Shown in pieces: positions 41,608-50,289 of a stretch of 64,000 nucleotides of DNA. The notes under the pieces are model-generated. The model searched no databases. It was not told where the DNA came from and saw only the letters and a list, made by a program, of their open reading frames with translations. The stretch covers positions 1,302,001-1,366,000 of the forward strand of contig JAYQMD010000001.1 in NCBI GenBank assembly GCA_038143535.1, written 5' to 3'. Numbering within the stretch: the first letter of the stretch is position 1; the number at the start of each line of letters is the position of its first letter. Source of the stretch: UBA7446 sp038143535 (GTDB lineage: Bacteria > Bacteroidota > Bacteroidia > Flavobacteriales > Flavobacteriaceae). The position numbers and the translations under genes were made by a program.

Positions 41608-42485
41608 ATGTAGCAATGTTCCCTGGGCAAGGCGCCCAATTTGTTGGGATGGGCAAAGACCTATTCGACCAACACTCATTAGCACAAGATAGATTCAACA
41701 GCGCAAATGCACTTTTGGGCTTTTCGATTACAGACATTATGTTTGATGGTGATGCGGAGGCATTAAAAGAAACCAAGGTAACCCAACCTGCCATTTTTCT
41801 GCATTCCGTCATAAGCTATGAACTGGCAAAAAAAGCAAGTCCCGATATGGCAGCAGGCCATTCTTTGGGCGAATTTTCTGCCCTTACCGCTTGCGGAGCT
41901 TTGTCTTTTGAAGACGGACTTTCGCTCGTGTCTAAACGGGCGCAAGCCATGCAAGCAGCTTGTGATGTTACCAAAGGCACCATGGCAGCCGTATTGGCAT
42001 TGGCAGACGATGTGGTGGAGCACGTGTGTCAAGACATGGACGGCATTGTAGTGGCAGCCAATTATAACTGCCCCGGGCAATTGGTTATTTCGGGTGCTTT
42101 TCCTGCCGTAGAGGCTGCTTGTGAAGTACTAAAAGAAAAAGGTGCCAAACGCGCCCTGCTACTTCCTGTGGGTGGTGCTTTCCACTCACCGCTTATGGAA
42201 CCCGCACAAGAAGAATTGGCAAAAGCCATTTTGGAAACTCACTTTAACACGCCAAGCTGTCCCATTTACCAAAATGTAACGGCTGCGCCTACACAAGACG
42301 CTGGTCAAATTAAAGAAAATTTAATCGCACAACTTACGGGTCCCGTAAAGTGGACACAAACCATTCAGCAAATGCGTCAAGACGGTGCTGTGCTGTTTAC
42401 CGAATACGGTCCGGGTAAGGTGCTGCAGGGATTGGTCAAAAAAATAGATCGCGAAGCCGAAGTACAGTCCGCTGTATTAGATTAA
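41604..42485 (+). CDS. fabD: Malonyl-CoA:ACP transacylase
   Basis: FabD loads malonyl groups onto acyl carrier protein for fatty-acid synthesis. The 293-residue protein starts MNVAMFPGQGAQFVGMGKDL, has the nucleophile Ser in GHSLGEFSALTA, and VGGAFHSPLM with the catalytic His. Full length. It overlaps folA by 4 bases and its stop interlocks with that of the convergent aminotransferase gene. Confidence 0.96.
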   Translation: MNVAMFPGQGAQFVGMGKDLFDQHSLAQDRFNSANALLGFSITDIMFDGDAEALKETKVTQPAIFLHSVISYELAKKASPDMAAGHSLGEFSALTACGALSFEDGLSLVSKRAQAMQAACDVTKGTMAAVLALADDVVEHVCQDMDGIVVAANYNCPGQLVISGAFPAVEAACEVLKEKGAKRALLLPVGGAFHSPLMEPAQEELAKAILETHFNTPSCPIYQNVTAAPTQDAGQIKENLIAQLTGPVKWTQTIQQMRQDGAVLFTEYGPGKVLQGLVKKIDREAEVQSAVLD

Positions 42486-43612
42486 TCCAAAAATGCCATT
42501 ATGGTTTTGCAGATAAACTGTATTTGATCCTCGTCCAACTCGCTATGCATGGGCAGGGAAATGACCTCATCTATCAGCTGGTTGGTGACTGTAAAATCTT
42601 CTTCTTTATAACGTGTATCCACATAAGCTTTTTGCAAGTGTAAAGGAATCGGATAATACACCCCACAAGGTATATCATTTTGCTGTAAATGCTGCACCAA
42701 TGCATCTCGGTCTGCTCCGACTATTTTGAGTGTGTATTGGTGATACACATGCGAATCGCAATTGCCTGAGGTGACGGGCGTTTCAATTTTTGGGTGATCT
42801 TTCAGCAATTGTGAATAACGGATAGCAGCCCATTTACGCCGTTCGTTATAAAAATCCAACAGCCTTAGTTTTTTGTTTAGCACCACTGCTTGAAGGCTGT
42901 CCAATCGCGAGTTTACACCAACCACATCATGGTGGTAACGTTTATACATGCCGTGATTGACAATTCCATGAATGGTATGTGCCAAATCATCGTCGTTGGT
43001 GAAAATGGCACCGCCATCGCCATAGCAGCCTAAATTTTTTGAGGGGAAAAACGAAGTAGAGCCCACATGACCAATACCGCCCGTTTTCACTTTGATTCCT
43101 GCGGCATCGGTATGGGTAGCGCCTATGCCTTGTGCGTTGTCTTCGATTACAAATAAATTGTGCTTTTGCGCAATAGCCATGATGCGATCCATATCGGCTA
43201 CTTGCCCGAAAAGGTGTACCGGCACGATGGCTTTGGTATTGGACGTTATGGCTTTTTCAATGGCACCCGGATCAATATTGAAGGTGTCGGGTAACACATC
43301 TACCAATACGGGCGTGAGTCCCAACAGGGCAATAACCTCCACAGTGGCAGCAAAGGTAAAGTCGGCCGTGATAACCTCATCGCCAGGTTTAAGCCCCAAT
43401 CCCATCATAGCAACCTGGAGTGCATCGGTTCCATTGGCACATGGAATTACGTGCTTCACGTCGAGATAGGTTTCAAGATTTGCTTGGAAATTCCTAACGG
43501 CAGGGCCGTTTATAAATTGAGCAGAAGAGAGTACTTCCTGCATACCTGCATCAACTTGGGGTTTAATAAATTGGTACTGGGTCTGCAAATCGACCATTTG
43601 GATTTTTCGCAT
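42482..43612 (-). CDS. DegT/DnrJ/EryC1/StrS-family sugar aminotransferase
   Basis: A 376-residue PLP enzyme that transaminates nucleotide-linked keto-sugars. The N-terminus MVDLQTQYQFIKPQVDAGM, CANGTDALQVAMMGLGLKPGDEVI, FVIEDNAQGIGATH and the PLP lysine in FFPSKNLGCYGDGGAI are diagnostic. DEVISLPMHSELDEDQI is a typical end. The nearby waaA suggests a role in surface polysaccharide or lipopolysaccharide sugars, but the sugar is unknown. It is divergent from waaA, with a -7 box TAATTTTG at 43638-43631. Confidence 0.92.
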   Translation of the reverse strand: MRKIQMVDLQTQYQFIKPQVDAGMQEVLSSAQFINGPAVRNFQANLETYLDVKHVIPCANGTDALQVAMMGLGLKPGDEVITADFTFAATVEVIALLGLTPVLVDVLPDTFNIDPGAIEKAITSNTKAIVPVHLFGQVADMDRIMAIAQKHNLFVIEDNAQGIGATHTDAAGIKVKTGGIGHVGSTSFFPSKNLGCYGDGGAIFTNDDDLAHTIHGIVNHGMYKRYHHDVVGVNSRLDSLQAVVLNKKLRLLDFYNERRKWAAIRYSQLLKDHPKIETPVTSGNCDSHVYHQYTLKIVGADRDALVQHLQQNDIPCGVYYPIPLHLQKAYVDTRYKEEDFTVTNQLIDEVISLPMHSELDEDQIQFICKTIMAFLD

Positions 43613-43630
43613 TGCAATTTTTTAGTGCTA

Positions 43631-43638
43631 CAAAATTA
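43631..43638 (-). promoter_or_regulatory. Putative -7 element for the DegT-family gene
   Basis: The minus strand reads TAATTTTG, an exact TAnnTTTG match, 18 bases before the ATG at 43612. No clear -33 TTG was found. Confidence 0.5.
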
Positions 43639-43668
43639 CAAAAAATGAACGCCTATTTTCGAAATAAG

Positions 43669-43676
43669 TATCTTTG
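43669..43676 (+). promoter_or_regulatory. Putative -7 element for waaA, implying a leaderless transcript
   Basis: TATCTTTG matches TAnnTTTG exactly and ends only 4 bases before the waaA ATG (43681). The expected transcription start would fall at or within 2 bases of the start codon. The -33 element is not evident. Confidence 0.5.
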
Positions 43677-43680
43677 AACC

Positions 43681-44904
43681 ATGCCTTTTTTATATACCCT
43701 TGCAGTGGCTGTAGCCAAAGCCATGACACCAGTGGTTGCCAAGTCTGCTAAAACCAAGGCTTTTGTAGCTGGGCGCAAGGCATTATGGACACAACTCAAA
43801 GGCATTCCGCAAAACAAAAAAGTGGTGTGGATGCACTGCGCCTCGCTAGGCGAATACGAACAAGGACTGCCCGTGTTGAGTGCATTAAAAAACAACCACC
43901 CAGAACATTTCTATTTGGTTACTTTTTTCTCGCCTTCGGGTTATGAGGTGCGTAAAAATCATGGCATTGCAGACCTTGTTACCTACTTGCCTTGGGACAC
44001 AAGAGCGGATGTCAAACGTTTTGTTGCGTTGGTTAATCCAGTCATGGCTTTGCTGGTTAAGTATGAATTTTGGCCAAATCTTATTCGAGAACTTCAGCGT
44101 AAAGAAGTGCATCTGTACTTAATCGCGGGCTTGTTTCGTCAAAACCAACGCTTTTTTAAGCCATGGGGCAACAGCCATCGAAAACTACTGCATGGGTTCA
44201 CTCATTTATTTGTGCAAAACAAAGCTTCCGAAAAGTTATTGCAAAGCATTGGCGTACAACAAGTGAGTGTGTCGGGTGACACCCGATTTGACCGTGTGGG
44301 CGCATCCAAAGAACCGCTTGCGTTTATGGACACTTATGTAGGTGATCGCAAATGCATTATAGCCGGTAGCACTTGGCCCGAAGATGAAGCGGTATTGGCA
44401 GAGGCGATTAGGCAAACTCCAAAAGATTGGTGTTGGTTGATTGCCCCACACGAAATGCACGAAGTAAAACTTGATAATCTAATGAAGCAACTCCCAAAAG
44501 GAAGTCTGCGCTATACACAAAACGAAGAAGCTGCATTTGAAGCCTGCCCGGTATTAGTGTTGGATACGGTAGGTATGCTGGGACGCTCCTATCCCTATGC
44601 GTCACTTGCCTATGTGGGTGGTGGTATGGGCACTGCCGGGCTACACAATATTTTGGAACCCGCTGCTGCGGGGGTGCCGATTGTCATTGGAAAAAATTAT
44701 GACAGGTTTCCTGAGGCTAAAGATTTGATCGCCTTGGGTGGCGTAACTTCTATTTCTACTGCTAATGAGTGTGCCCAACAGCTTTCAGGATTTATGCAAA
44801 ACAAGGCGTTACGACAAGAAAAAGGCAACATTAACCGCACTTTTGTAACCCAAAACCAAGGAGCTACCCAACACACCTTTACTCTTTTAAAACAACACTT
44901 ATGA
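43681..44904 (+). CDS. waaA: 3-deoxy-D-manno-octulosonic-acid (Kdo) transferase
   Basis: WaaA (KdtA) adds Kdo to lipid A precursor at the inner membrane during lipopolysaccharide synthesis. The 407-residue GT-B glycosyltransferase has an N-terminal hydrophobic anchor, then KKVVWMHCASLGEYEQGLPVL, VTFFSPSGYEVRKN, YLPWDTR, KYEFWPNL, GSTWPEDEAVLAEA and VGGGMGTAGLHNILEPAAAGVP, all KdtA marks. The cell therefore makes Kdo-containing lipopolysaccharide or lipooligosaccharide. A 4-base overlap links it to the next small gene. Confidence 0.95.
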   Translation: MPFLYTLAVAVAKAMTPVVAKSAKTKAFVAGRKALWTQLKGIPQNKKVVWMHCASLGEYEQGLPVLSALKNNHPEHFYLVTFFSPSGYEVRKNHGIADLVTYLPWDTRADVKRFVALVNPVMALLVKYEFWPNLIRELQRKEVHLYLIAGLFRQNQRFFKPWGNSHRKLLHGFTHLFVQNKASEKLLQSIGVQQVSVSGDTRFDRVGASKEPLAFMDTYVGDRKCIIAGSTWPEDEAVLAEAIRQTPKDWCWLIAPHEMHEVKLDNLMKQLPKGSLRYTQNEEAAFEACPVLVLDTVGMLGRSYPYASLAYVGGGMGTAGLHNILEPAAAGVPIVIGKNYDRFPEAKDLIALGGVTSISTANECAQQLSGFMQNKALRQEKGNINRTFVTQNQGATQHTFTLLKQHL

Positions 44905-45101
44905 TTTGTATCCCTGCTGAAATTCCCGATGAGCTTTGTGCGATAGACGATGAGTTAAAAGCCATTTACCACAGCAAAGACAGCGTGTGTATTTGGGTGT
45001 TTAAGACCCGAGAAGACCGCAACCGTTTTATGGACAAGACTGCCGGTATTGACAAAGATACCCGTGTGGCGTATTATGCGGAGTATTTTGGGGAAGATTA
45101 A
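44901..45101 (+). CDS. Small protein of unknown function, coupled to waaA
   Basis: A 66-residue acidic protein starting with the ATGA overlap at the waaA stop. It has no signal peptide or membrane helix. Residues such as VCIWVFKTREDRNRFMDKTAG suggest a small alpha/beta fold with an aromatic-rich strand. I do not recognise the family. Coupling and sensible codon use argue that it is real; function unknown. Confidence 0.6.
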   Translation: MICIPAEIPDELCAIDDELKAIYHSKDSVCIWVFKTREDRNRFMDKTAGIDKDTRVAYYAEYFGED

Positions 45102-45255
45102 ATCTTACCATAATTTTCAAAATACAAACCACCGTCCCATTTCCTGAAATATAGGCTTATTGGATTGATACTTAAATATAACCAATGTGACTTCACAAAT
45201 ATAAAATAGGTTCAAAACAATCACAGGGATTGTAACGGAAGATGAGAGGAATAAA

Positions 45256-45277
45256 AAAAGCCCTTAACAGGGCTTTT
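45256..45277. terminator. Bidirectional intrinsic terminator
   Basis: AAAAGCCC, loop TTAACA, GGGCTTTT, with A-run on the left and T-run on the right. It ends the waaA transcript from the left and the NTF2-like lipoprotein transcript from the right. The remaining bases of 45102-45297 show nothing else recognisable. Confidence 0.85.
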
Positions 45278-45297
45278 ATCTACACAATCATTTAAGT

Positions 45298-45807
45298 TTA
45301 CTCAAATACATAAGCGCCCTTGGCCTGGTACCATGTGATTAATTTGCCATCAACAAATTGATACCACTCAATATAGGTAGCGTCTGGAGAAGTAAACTGA
45401 GCATTTACCCATTGTCCTTTCTGATTGGCAGCCTCGGTGTCTTTTGCGCCATCAGGATAAGCGGCAAAGGCATAATCTGTTTTCCATCCCCAATCTTCGT
45501 TATTTGCAATTGCGTTTTGATAATCTTCTTCAATTTTAGCAACAAATGCCTCGCCGGTTGTTACAGAGGTGCCATCTTCAAAGTTAAACGTACCTCCATC
45601 CATAATCATGGATTTCATTGTTTCGTAATCACGAGCAACCCATGCAGCGTCTAGTTTTTTAAATGTATCTACATATTCTTGATCGCCTAAAAACACAGAC
45701 TGTCCTTCATAAGGGCCAAATCCATTAGTGGCAGGTGCCATAGGAGTTGAGCTTGTACAAGCAGTGGTTGCAAAAACCAACATAACTAAATAAAAAATTT
45801 GTTTCAT
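45298..45807 (-). CDS. NTF2/SnoaL-like lipoprotein
   Basis: A 169-residue exported protein. The signal sequence MKQIFYLVMLVFATTAC ends in a lipobox (ATTAC), so Cys17 should be lipidated. The mature part contains two spaced aromatic segments (KLDAAWVARDYETMKSMIMDGGTFNFEDGTSV and WYQFVDGKLITWYQAKGAYV), which fit the NTF2/SnoaL cone fold with its ligand pocket. Members range from isomerases to binding proteins; no substrate can be proposed. It is a single-gene unit between two terminators. Confidence 0.8.
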   Translation of the reverse strand: MKQIFYLVMLVFATTACTSSTPMAPATNGFGPYEGQSVFLGDQEYVDTFKKLDAAWVARDYETMKSMIMDGGTFNFEDGTSVTTGEAFVAKIEEDYQNAIANNEDWGWKTDYAFAAYPDGAKDTEAANQKGQWVNAQFTSPDATYIEWYQFVDGKLITWYQAKGAYVFE

Positions 45808-45871
45808 AATGTTTAAATTAAAATTTATCTAATTTAAAAAAAGAGTGCACATAATCTAAACATAAGAACAT

Positions 45872-45899
45872 AAAAAACCCCAACAATTGTTGAGGTTTT
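45872..45899 (-). terminator. Terminator of tRNA-Leu
   Basis: On the minus strand AAAACCTCAACA, loop ATTG, TTGGGGTTTTTT follows the tRNA 3' end by only two bases. The stem pairs across ACCTCAA/TTGGGGT with one G-U pair, and a run of U follows. Confidence 0.8.
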
Positions 45900-45900
45900 G

Positions 45901-45982
45901 TGCGGGTGAAGGGACTCGAACCCCCACGCCGTGAAGCACTAGATCCTAAATCTAGCGTGTCTACCAATTTCACCACACCCGC
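45901..45982 (-). tRNA. tRNA-Leu, anticodon UAG
   Basis: An 82-nt class II tRNA. The acceptor stem is GCGGGTG/CACCCGC with discriminator A (45901). The D arm is GGTGAAATTGGTAGACAC; the anticodon stem CTAGA/TCTAG surrounds the loop TTTAGGA with anticodon TAG. A long variable arm (TGCTTCACGGCGT) is typical of leucine tRNAs. The T arm GGGGGTTCGAGTCCC is complete. CCA is not encoded. It reads CUN codons. It has its own promoter and terminator. Confidence 0.97.
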
Positions 45983-45992
45983 AATAGGACGG

Positions 45993-46020
45993 CAAATATA
46001 AGGATGTTTCCCTAATTCAA
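45993..46020 (-). promoter_or_regulatory. Promoter of tRNA-Leu
   Basis: TTG (46020-46018), 17 bases, TATATTTG (46000-45993) on the minus strand. The expected start, near 45990, is about 8 bases before the mature 5' end. Confidence 0.75.
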
Positions 46021-46075
46021 AACCACTTTCTTATCGCACAAGTATTTTATACCTTAGTTGCTTATTCAAATCTCT

Positions 46076-47473
46076 ATGTCAAATTTTTTAACATACGTCC
46101 AAGAACACCAAAGTCGCTTCTTAGAAGAATTGTTTTCGCTAATTCGTATCCCTTCCATTAGCGCAGATTCTGCCTACATCCCAGAGATGCAAAAAGCGGC
46201 CACGGCCGTGCAAGAAGCCCTCGCAAAAGCTGGCTGCACACATACCGAGCTCTGCCCCACAGAAGGCTTTCCCATTGTTTATGGCGAAAAAATAATTGAT
46301 GCTTCCCTACCTACCGTACTGGTTTATGGGCATTATGACGTACAACCCCCAGACCCATTAGACCTTTGGGACAACGATCCCTTTGACCCGATTATTAAAA
46401 AAACAGCCCTTCACCCCGATGGAGCTATATTTGCACGTGGTGCCTGTGACGACAAAGGCCAGATGTTTATGCACATCAAGGCATTAGAAGTCATGGAGGA
46501 AAATGGCGGACTCCCCTGCAACATCAAGTTTATGATAGAAGGCGAAGAAGAAGTGGGCAGCGATAACCTAGAACACTTTGTGCGCGCCAATCCCAAAAAG
46601 CTAGCCAATGACGTTATTTTGATATCCGATACGGGAATGCTAGCAAACGACTTGCCATCCATCACAACCGGACTGCGTGGCATGAGCTATGTGGAAGTGG
46701 AAGTAACAGGACCTAATCGCGATCTGCATTCCGGTTTATATGGCGGTGCTGTGGCCAATCCCATAAACATCCTGGCCCAAATGATTGCCTCCCTTCACGA
46801 CGAAAATAACCACATTACCATACCTGGTTTTTACGATAAGGTAGCTGAGCTTAGCGCGGCCGAACGCGAAGAAATGGGAAAAATTCCCTTTTCCCTTGAA
46901 GCCTATAAAGAAGCGTTGAATATAGCAGCAGTACATGGCGAAAAAGACTATACCACCAACGAACGAAAATCTATTCGCCCAGCATTAGATGTCAATGGTA
47001 TATGGGGAGGCTACACGGGCGAAGGTGCAAAAACCGTAATTGCTAGCAAAGCCTATGCAAAAATTTCCATGCGATTGGTACCCAATCAACGTTCTGAAGA
47101 AATCACCGCACTCTTTATAGAGCATTTTACCGCATTAGCACCAGAAGGCGTTAAGGTAACGATAACACCACATCACGGCGGCGAGGCATACGTGATGCAT
47201 GCTGATGGAATGGAATTTCAAGCAGCAAGCAAAGCTTATGTTGAAACCTTTGGCAAAGCACCACTACCCGTTCGAGATGGCGGTAGCATTCCAATTGTGG
47301 CACTGTTCGAAGAAACACTTGACAGCAAGACCATACTGATGGGGTTTGGCTTAGATAGCGATGCCATTCACTCGCCAAACGAGCATTTTGGGGTGTTTAA
47401 TTTCTTAAAAGGAATTGAGACGATTCCGCACTTTTACCATCACTTTACTAAACTTTTTCAAGCAAATCAATAA
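46076..47473 (+). CDS. M20-family dipeptidase (metallopeptidase)
   Basis: A 465-residue di-zinc peptidase. Metal and catalytic motifs are VYGHYDVQPPDP (His86, Asp88), GACDDKGQM, IEGEEEVGS and ISDTGM, plus the late HSPNEHFG histidine. A lid/dimerisation insert (SYVEVEVTGPNRDLHSGLYGGAVANP) is present. The sequence is of the carnosinase/CNDP-like dipeptidase type. ATG 46076 gives MSNFLTYVQEH; an earlier TTG at 46058 is less likely. No signal peptide, so cytoplasmic: it probably hydrolyses imported dipeptides. The last 26 bases overlap convergent hemW. Confidence 0.94.
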   Translation: MSNFLTYVQEHQSRFLEELFSLIRIPSISADSAYIPEMQKAATAVQEALAKAGCTHTELCPTEGFPIVYGEKIIDASLPTVLVYGHYDVQPPDPLDLWDNDPFDPIIKKTALHPDGAIFARGACDDKGQMFMHIKALEVMEENGGLPCNIKFMIEGEEEVGSDNLEHFVRANPKKLANDVILISDTGMLANDLPSITTGLRGMSYVEVEVTGPNRDLHSGLYGGAVANPINILAQMIASLHDENNHITIPGFYDKVAELSAAEREEMGKIPFSLEAYKEALNIAAVHGEKDYTTNERKSIRPALDVNGIWGGYTGEGAKTVIASKAYAKISMRLVPNQRSEEITALFIEHFTALAPEGVKVTITPHHGGEAYVMHADGMEFQAASKAYVETFGKAPLPVRDGGSIPIVALFEETLDSKTILMGFGLDSDAIHSPNEHFGVFNFLKGIETIPHFYHHFTKLFQANQ

Positions 47474-48587
47474 GGAATAAATCGGCGGCAATGCCGTCGG
47501 CAACAAAAGCGCCTTTGGGCGTTGCCTTGAGGCAGTTGTCTTCGATATGCAGCAATCCTGTGTTGATAAAATGAGCTGACTGATGCTCTAGGTGGTTGCG
47601 GTAGCGTATCCCCAACTGTGTTTCTAGCTGTTCTAACGAAACGCCCCAAGAAGCACGAAGACCTATCATGATGGCTTCGTTGAATTTATCAATAACACTT
47701 AGTTTTTCAATGGTTTGTGGCATTTCACCCACTGTGACTTTTTTCATGTAAGCAGCATTATTACTCACATTCCAATAGCGGTTTTCTCCATCAAAACCGT
47801 GTGCAGAGGGGCCAATACCCAAATAGGGCTTACCCTGCCAATAAGCGGTATTGTTACGAGAATGGAAGCCCGGTTTTCCAAAGCTAGACAATTCATAATG
47901 TTCATAGCCTGCTTGAGTTAAGCTATCTACCAAATGTAGGAATTGGGCTTCAACATCTGCATCATCCAATAAGGAAACTATGCCTTTGGAAACAAAATGT
48001 TCAAGTGCTGTTTTAGGTTCTAGGGTAAGGGCATAAGAAGATATATGCGGTACATCAAGCTTTAAAGCCGTTTCTAAGTTTTCTTGCCAATCAGCAAAAG
48101 TGGTGTGTGGTGTTCCAAACAAAAGGTCAATGGATATATTTTCAAATAGTTCTTGTGCCCAAATCACCGCCTGTACGGCTTGTTTGCCATTGTGAGCACG
48201 GTTCATCAAGGTCAGTTCTTTGTCATGAAAAGATTGTATACCAATAGACAATCGATTGATTCCTGCTTCTTTGAGGGCTTTTAAATATGCAAGGCTTAGA
48301 TCGTCAGGATTGGCTTCAAGCGTAATCTCGGGTGATGCAGCCACGGAAAATTGTGCATAGACCTCCGCTATAAGTAAGCTTATTTGAGCTGCCGTGAGCA
48401 TGGAGGGCGTTCCACCGCCAAAATAAATGGTTTCAATGGGCGCTTGGGCTTCTTCCTTACGAAGCGCTATTTCTTTTTTGAGCGCAGCAACCATTTCATT
48501 GATATAATTGGCCGATGTTGAGAAATGGAAATTACAATAGTGACACGCCTTTCTGCAAAAAGGAATATGGAGATAAATACCCGACAT
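47448..48587 (-). CDS. hemW: Radical-SAM heme chaperone HemW-like protein
   Basis: A 379-residue radical-SAM protein related to coproporphyrinogen III dehydrogenase. The iron-sulfur motif FCRKACHYCNFHF has the CxxxCxxC cysteines plus Phe instead of the fourth Cys found in true HemN, so this is the HemW branch, which binds heme and delivers it. IETIYFGGGTPSML, NRLSIGIQSFHDKEL and GIGPSAHGF are further marks. ATG 48587 (MSGIYLHIPF) is the family start, two bases after the ruvC stop. Heme delivery targets are unknown. Confidence 0.92.
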   Translation of the reverse strand: MSGIYLHIPFCRKACHYCNFHFSTSANYINEMVAALKKEIALRKEEAQAPIETIYFGGGTPSMLTAAQISLLIAEVYAQFSVAASPEITLEANPDDLSLAYLKALKEAGINRLSIGIQSFHDKELTLMNRAHNGKQAVQAVIWAQELFENISIDLLFGTPHTTFADWQENLETALKLDVPHISSYALTLEPKTALEHFVSKGIVSLLDDADVEAQFLHLVDSLTQAGYEHYELSSFGKPGFHSRNNTAYWQGKPYLGIGPSAHGFDGENRYWNVSNNAAYMKKVTVGEMPQTIEKLSVIDKFNEAIMIGLRASWGVSLEQLETQLGIRYRNHLEHQSAHFINTGLLHIEDNCLKATPKGAFVADGIAADLFLIDLLEKV

Positions 48588-48589
48588 AC

Positions 48590-49141
48590 TTATTTTTTTA
48601 TGCGGTGCGACTCTTTTTGAACAAAGGATGCCCAACCAGAATAGCTTTTTTCGTTTTTCTGTTGCGGATTAAAATAGTGACATACGGCAGCTGCAAGTCC
48701 ATCGGTTGTATCTAGGTTTTTGGGAAGTGACTTAAGCTTTAGTAGCTGTTGCAACATCTTGGCTACTTGCTCCTTGGAGGCATTACCGCTTCCAGTAATG
48801 GCCATTTTAATCTTGCGTGGAGAATACTCAAAAACAGCCAAATCGTGTGCAATCCCTGCAGCAATAGCCACCCCTTGGGCACGTCCCAGCTTAAGCATGG
48901 ATTGTACATTTTTACCAAAAAAGGGCGCTTCAAGCGCCATCTCGTCTGGCTTAAAGGTTTCGATAAGCTCAGTAGTTCGGGCGTAGATACGCCCCAAGCG
49001 TTCGTAGTGACTTTTATACTGGCTTAGCTTTAGCTCGTTTAAGTGCAAGCAAGTCAAGGTGTTTCCTTCCACTTTGATGATACCAAAACCCATGATAGTG
49101 GTTCCAGGATCAACGCCCAAAATAATCCGCGAATCAGCCAT
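48590..49141 (-). CDS. ruvC: Holliday-junction resolvase RuvC
   Basis: A 183-residue RNase-H-fold nuclease that cuts Holliday junctions with RuvAB. The acidic residues are in GVDPGT (first Asp), ALEAPFFGKNVQS (Glu) and DTTDGLAAAVCH (late Asp). The C-terminus is slightly extended and basic (QKNEKSYSGWASFVQKESHR). It is followed closely by hemW and preceded at 22 bases by a lipoprotein gene. Confidence 0.95.
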   Translation of the reverse strand: MADSRIILGVDPGTTIMGFGIIKVEGNTLTCLHLNELKLSQYKSHYERLGRIYARTTELIETFKPDEMALEAPFFGKNVQSMLKLGRAQGVAIAAGIAHDLAVFEYSPRKIKMAITGSGNASKEQVAKMLQQLLKLKSLPKNLDTTDGLAAAVCHYFNPQQKNEKSYSGWASFVQKESHRIKK

Positions 49142-49163
49142 GCGTAAAAATAGGGAATAAAAG

Positions 49164-49610
49164 CTATTTGGAGATAGCGATAGGAAGTGTCCATTGTACT
49201 TCTACAGCAACCTCCAAATTTGTTTTAAAAGCAGGTTGGAATAAAGGAAGGGAAGCAACCACCGTTTCAAGCGAGGTGAGAACTTCAGTAGAGCTTTGAA
49301 ATTGCGCGCCGTTTTTAAAATTCATCACAGATAGTTGACCAAGCGTATCCACCTTTAGGGTAACATAAAGGGTGTCGGTTGTATCATCAAAGGGAAGCTT
49401 ATCTGCAACCCATTTTACATCTAACTTTTTTTGAAGCGTTTTGGCAAAACAATCCCAGTTTAATTTGACATTGTCTTGTGGGCAATCGGGATAAAGAGGC
49501 GGTTCGTCTACTGGGGTCCAATTGATGTTAGGAGCTTGTGGTTTGGGGTTGGAATTGGAGCATGCAAAAAACAGCAACGAGAAGGTCAAGAAAAGTCCCC
49601 AAATTTTCAT
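49164..49610 (-). CDS. Lipoprotein with possible TonB-C-like domain
   Basis: A 148-residue protein whose signal MKIWGLFLTFSLLFFAC ends in a lipobox (FFAC). The C-terminal half (KVDTLGQLSVMNFKNGAQ ... VVASLPLFQPAF) resembles the small C-terminal TonB fold found in many flavobacterial lipoproteins, though the match is weak. It precedes ruvC by 22 bases; a functional link is not evident. Divergent from the DUF456 gene. Confidence 0.7.
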   Translation of the reverse strand: MKIWGLFLTFSLLFFACSNSNPKPQAPNINWTPVDEPPLYPDCPQDNVKLNWDCFAKTLQKKLDVKWVADKLPFDDTTDTLYVTLKVDTLGQLSVMNFKNGAQFQSSTEVLTSLETVVASLPLFQPAFKTNLEVAVEVQWTLPIAISK

Positions 49611-49676
49611 TGCATAAATGTAAAAAATTAAGTACTCTTTATGAGTAGACCGCCAAATATTTTGTAAATTAGAGTT

Positions 49677-50171
49677 ATGGATATAGTACTTTTAATTCTG
49701 GGCGGCCTACTTATTATGCTGGGGATGGCAGGTAGTTTTCTACCTATTATACCCGGGCCACTGACCAGTTGGTTTGGCCTACTTTCTTTACACTATACCA
49801 GCAAGGTGGAACAGGACTGGCATTTTCTTGGCTGGACACTTGCCATTGCCTTAATCGTTATGGCATTGGATTATCTCATACCCATATGGGGCACCAAAAC
49901 TTTTGGCGGCACTAAAGCAGGGGCTATTGGCTCTACTGTGGGATTGGTGGTAGGCTTATTTTTTCCGCCATTTGGAATTATTTTTGGCCCTTTCATAGGG
50001 GCGCTTGCTGGTGAATTAAGTAAGAACGTAGACCGTAAAGTAGCACTCAAAGCTGCTCTAGGCTCTTTCTTGGGTTTCCTTTCTGGAGTTTTGCTAAAGT
50101 TTATTGTTTCCTTTATCTACCTGCTGATTTTCGCTTCAACAGCATGGAAGGCTTTTGATAGTTGGTTTTAA
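49677..50171 (+). CDS. DUF456-family membrane protein
   Basis: A 164-residue integral membrane protein with four or five hydrophobic segments and many Gly residues. LGMAGSFLPIIPGP near the N-terminus and GTKTFGGTKAGAIGSTVGLVVGLFFPPFGIIFGPFIGALAGEL in the middle are the DUF456 signature, with a Gly-zipper-like repeat. The family's function is unknown. It stands alone on plus; no terminator is seen in the 118 bases before the convergent isomerase gene. Confidence 0.88.
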   Translation: MDIVLLILGGLLIMLGMAGSFLPIIPGPLTSWFGLLSLHYTSKVEQDWHFLGWTLAIALIVMALDYLIPIWGTKTFGGTKAGAIGSTVGLVVGLFFPPFGIIFGPFIGALAGELSKNVDRKVALKAALGSFLGFLSGVLLKFIVSFIYLLIFASTAWKAFDSWF

Positions 50172-50289
50172 GAACCAGGAGCAAAAGGAAGTCTATTTAT
50201 ATTCAAATCACAATACTATACTTACTAAATAGAATTAGCGTAAATTTGATGATCATGTAAATCTTTTCTTACACCATGTGAGAAAATGT

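Noticed and set aside
50241..50248. Promoter-like TAAATTTG on plus in the gap before the PpiD-like gene
   Set aside because: No -33 TTG at the right distance and only a three-codon frame follows; an antisense RNA is possible but unsupported.
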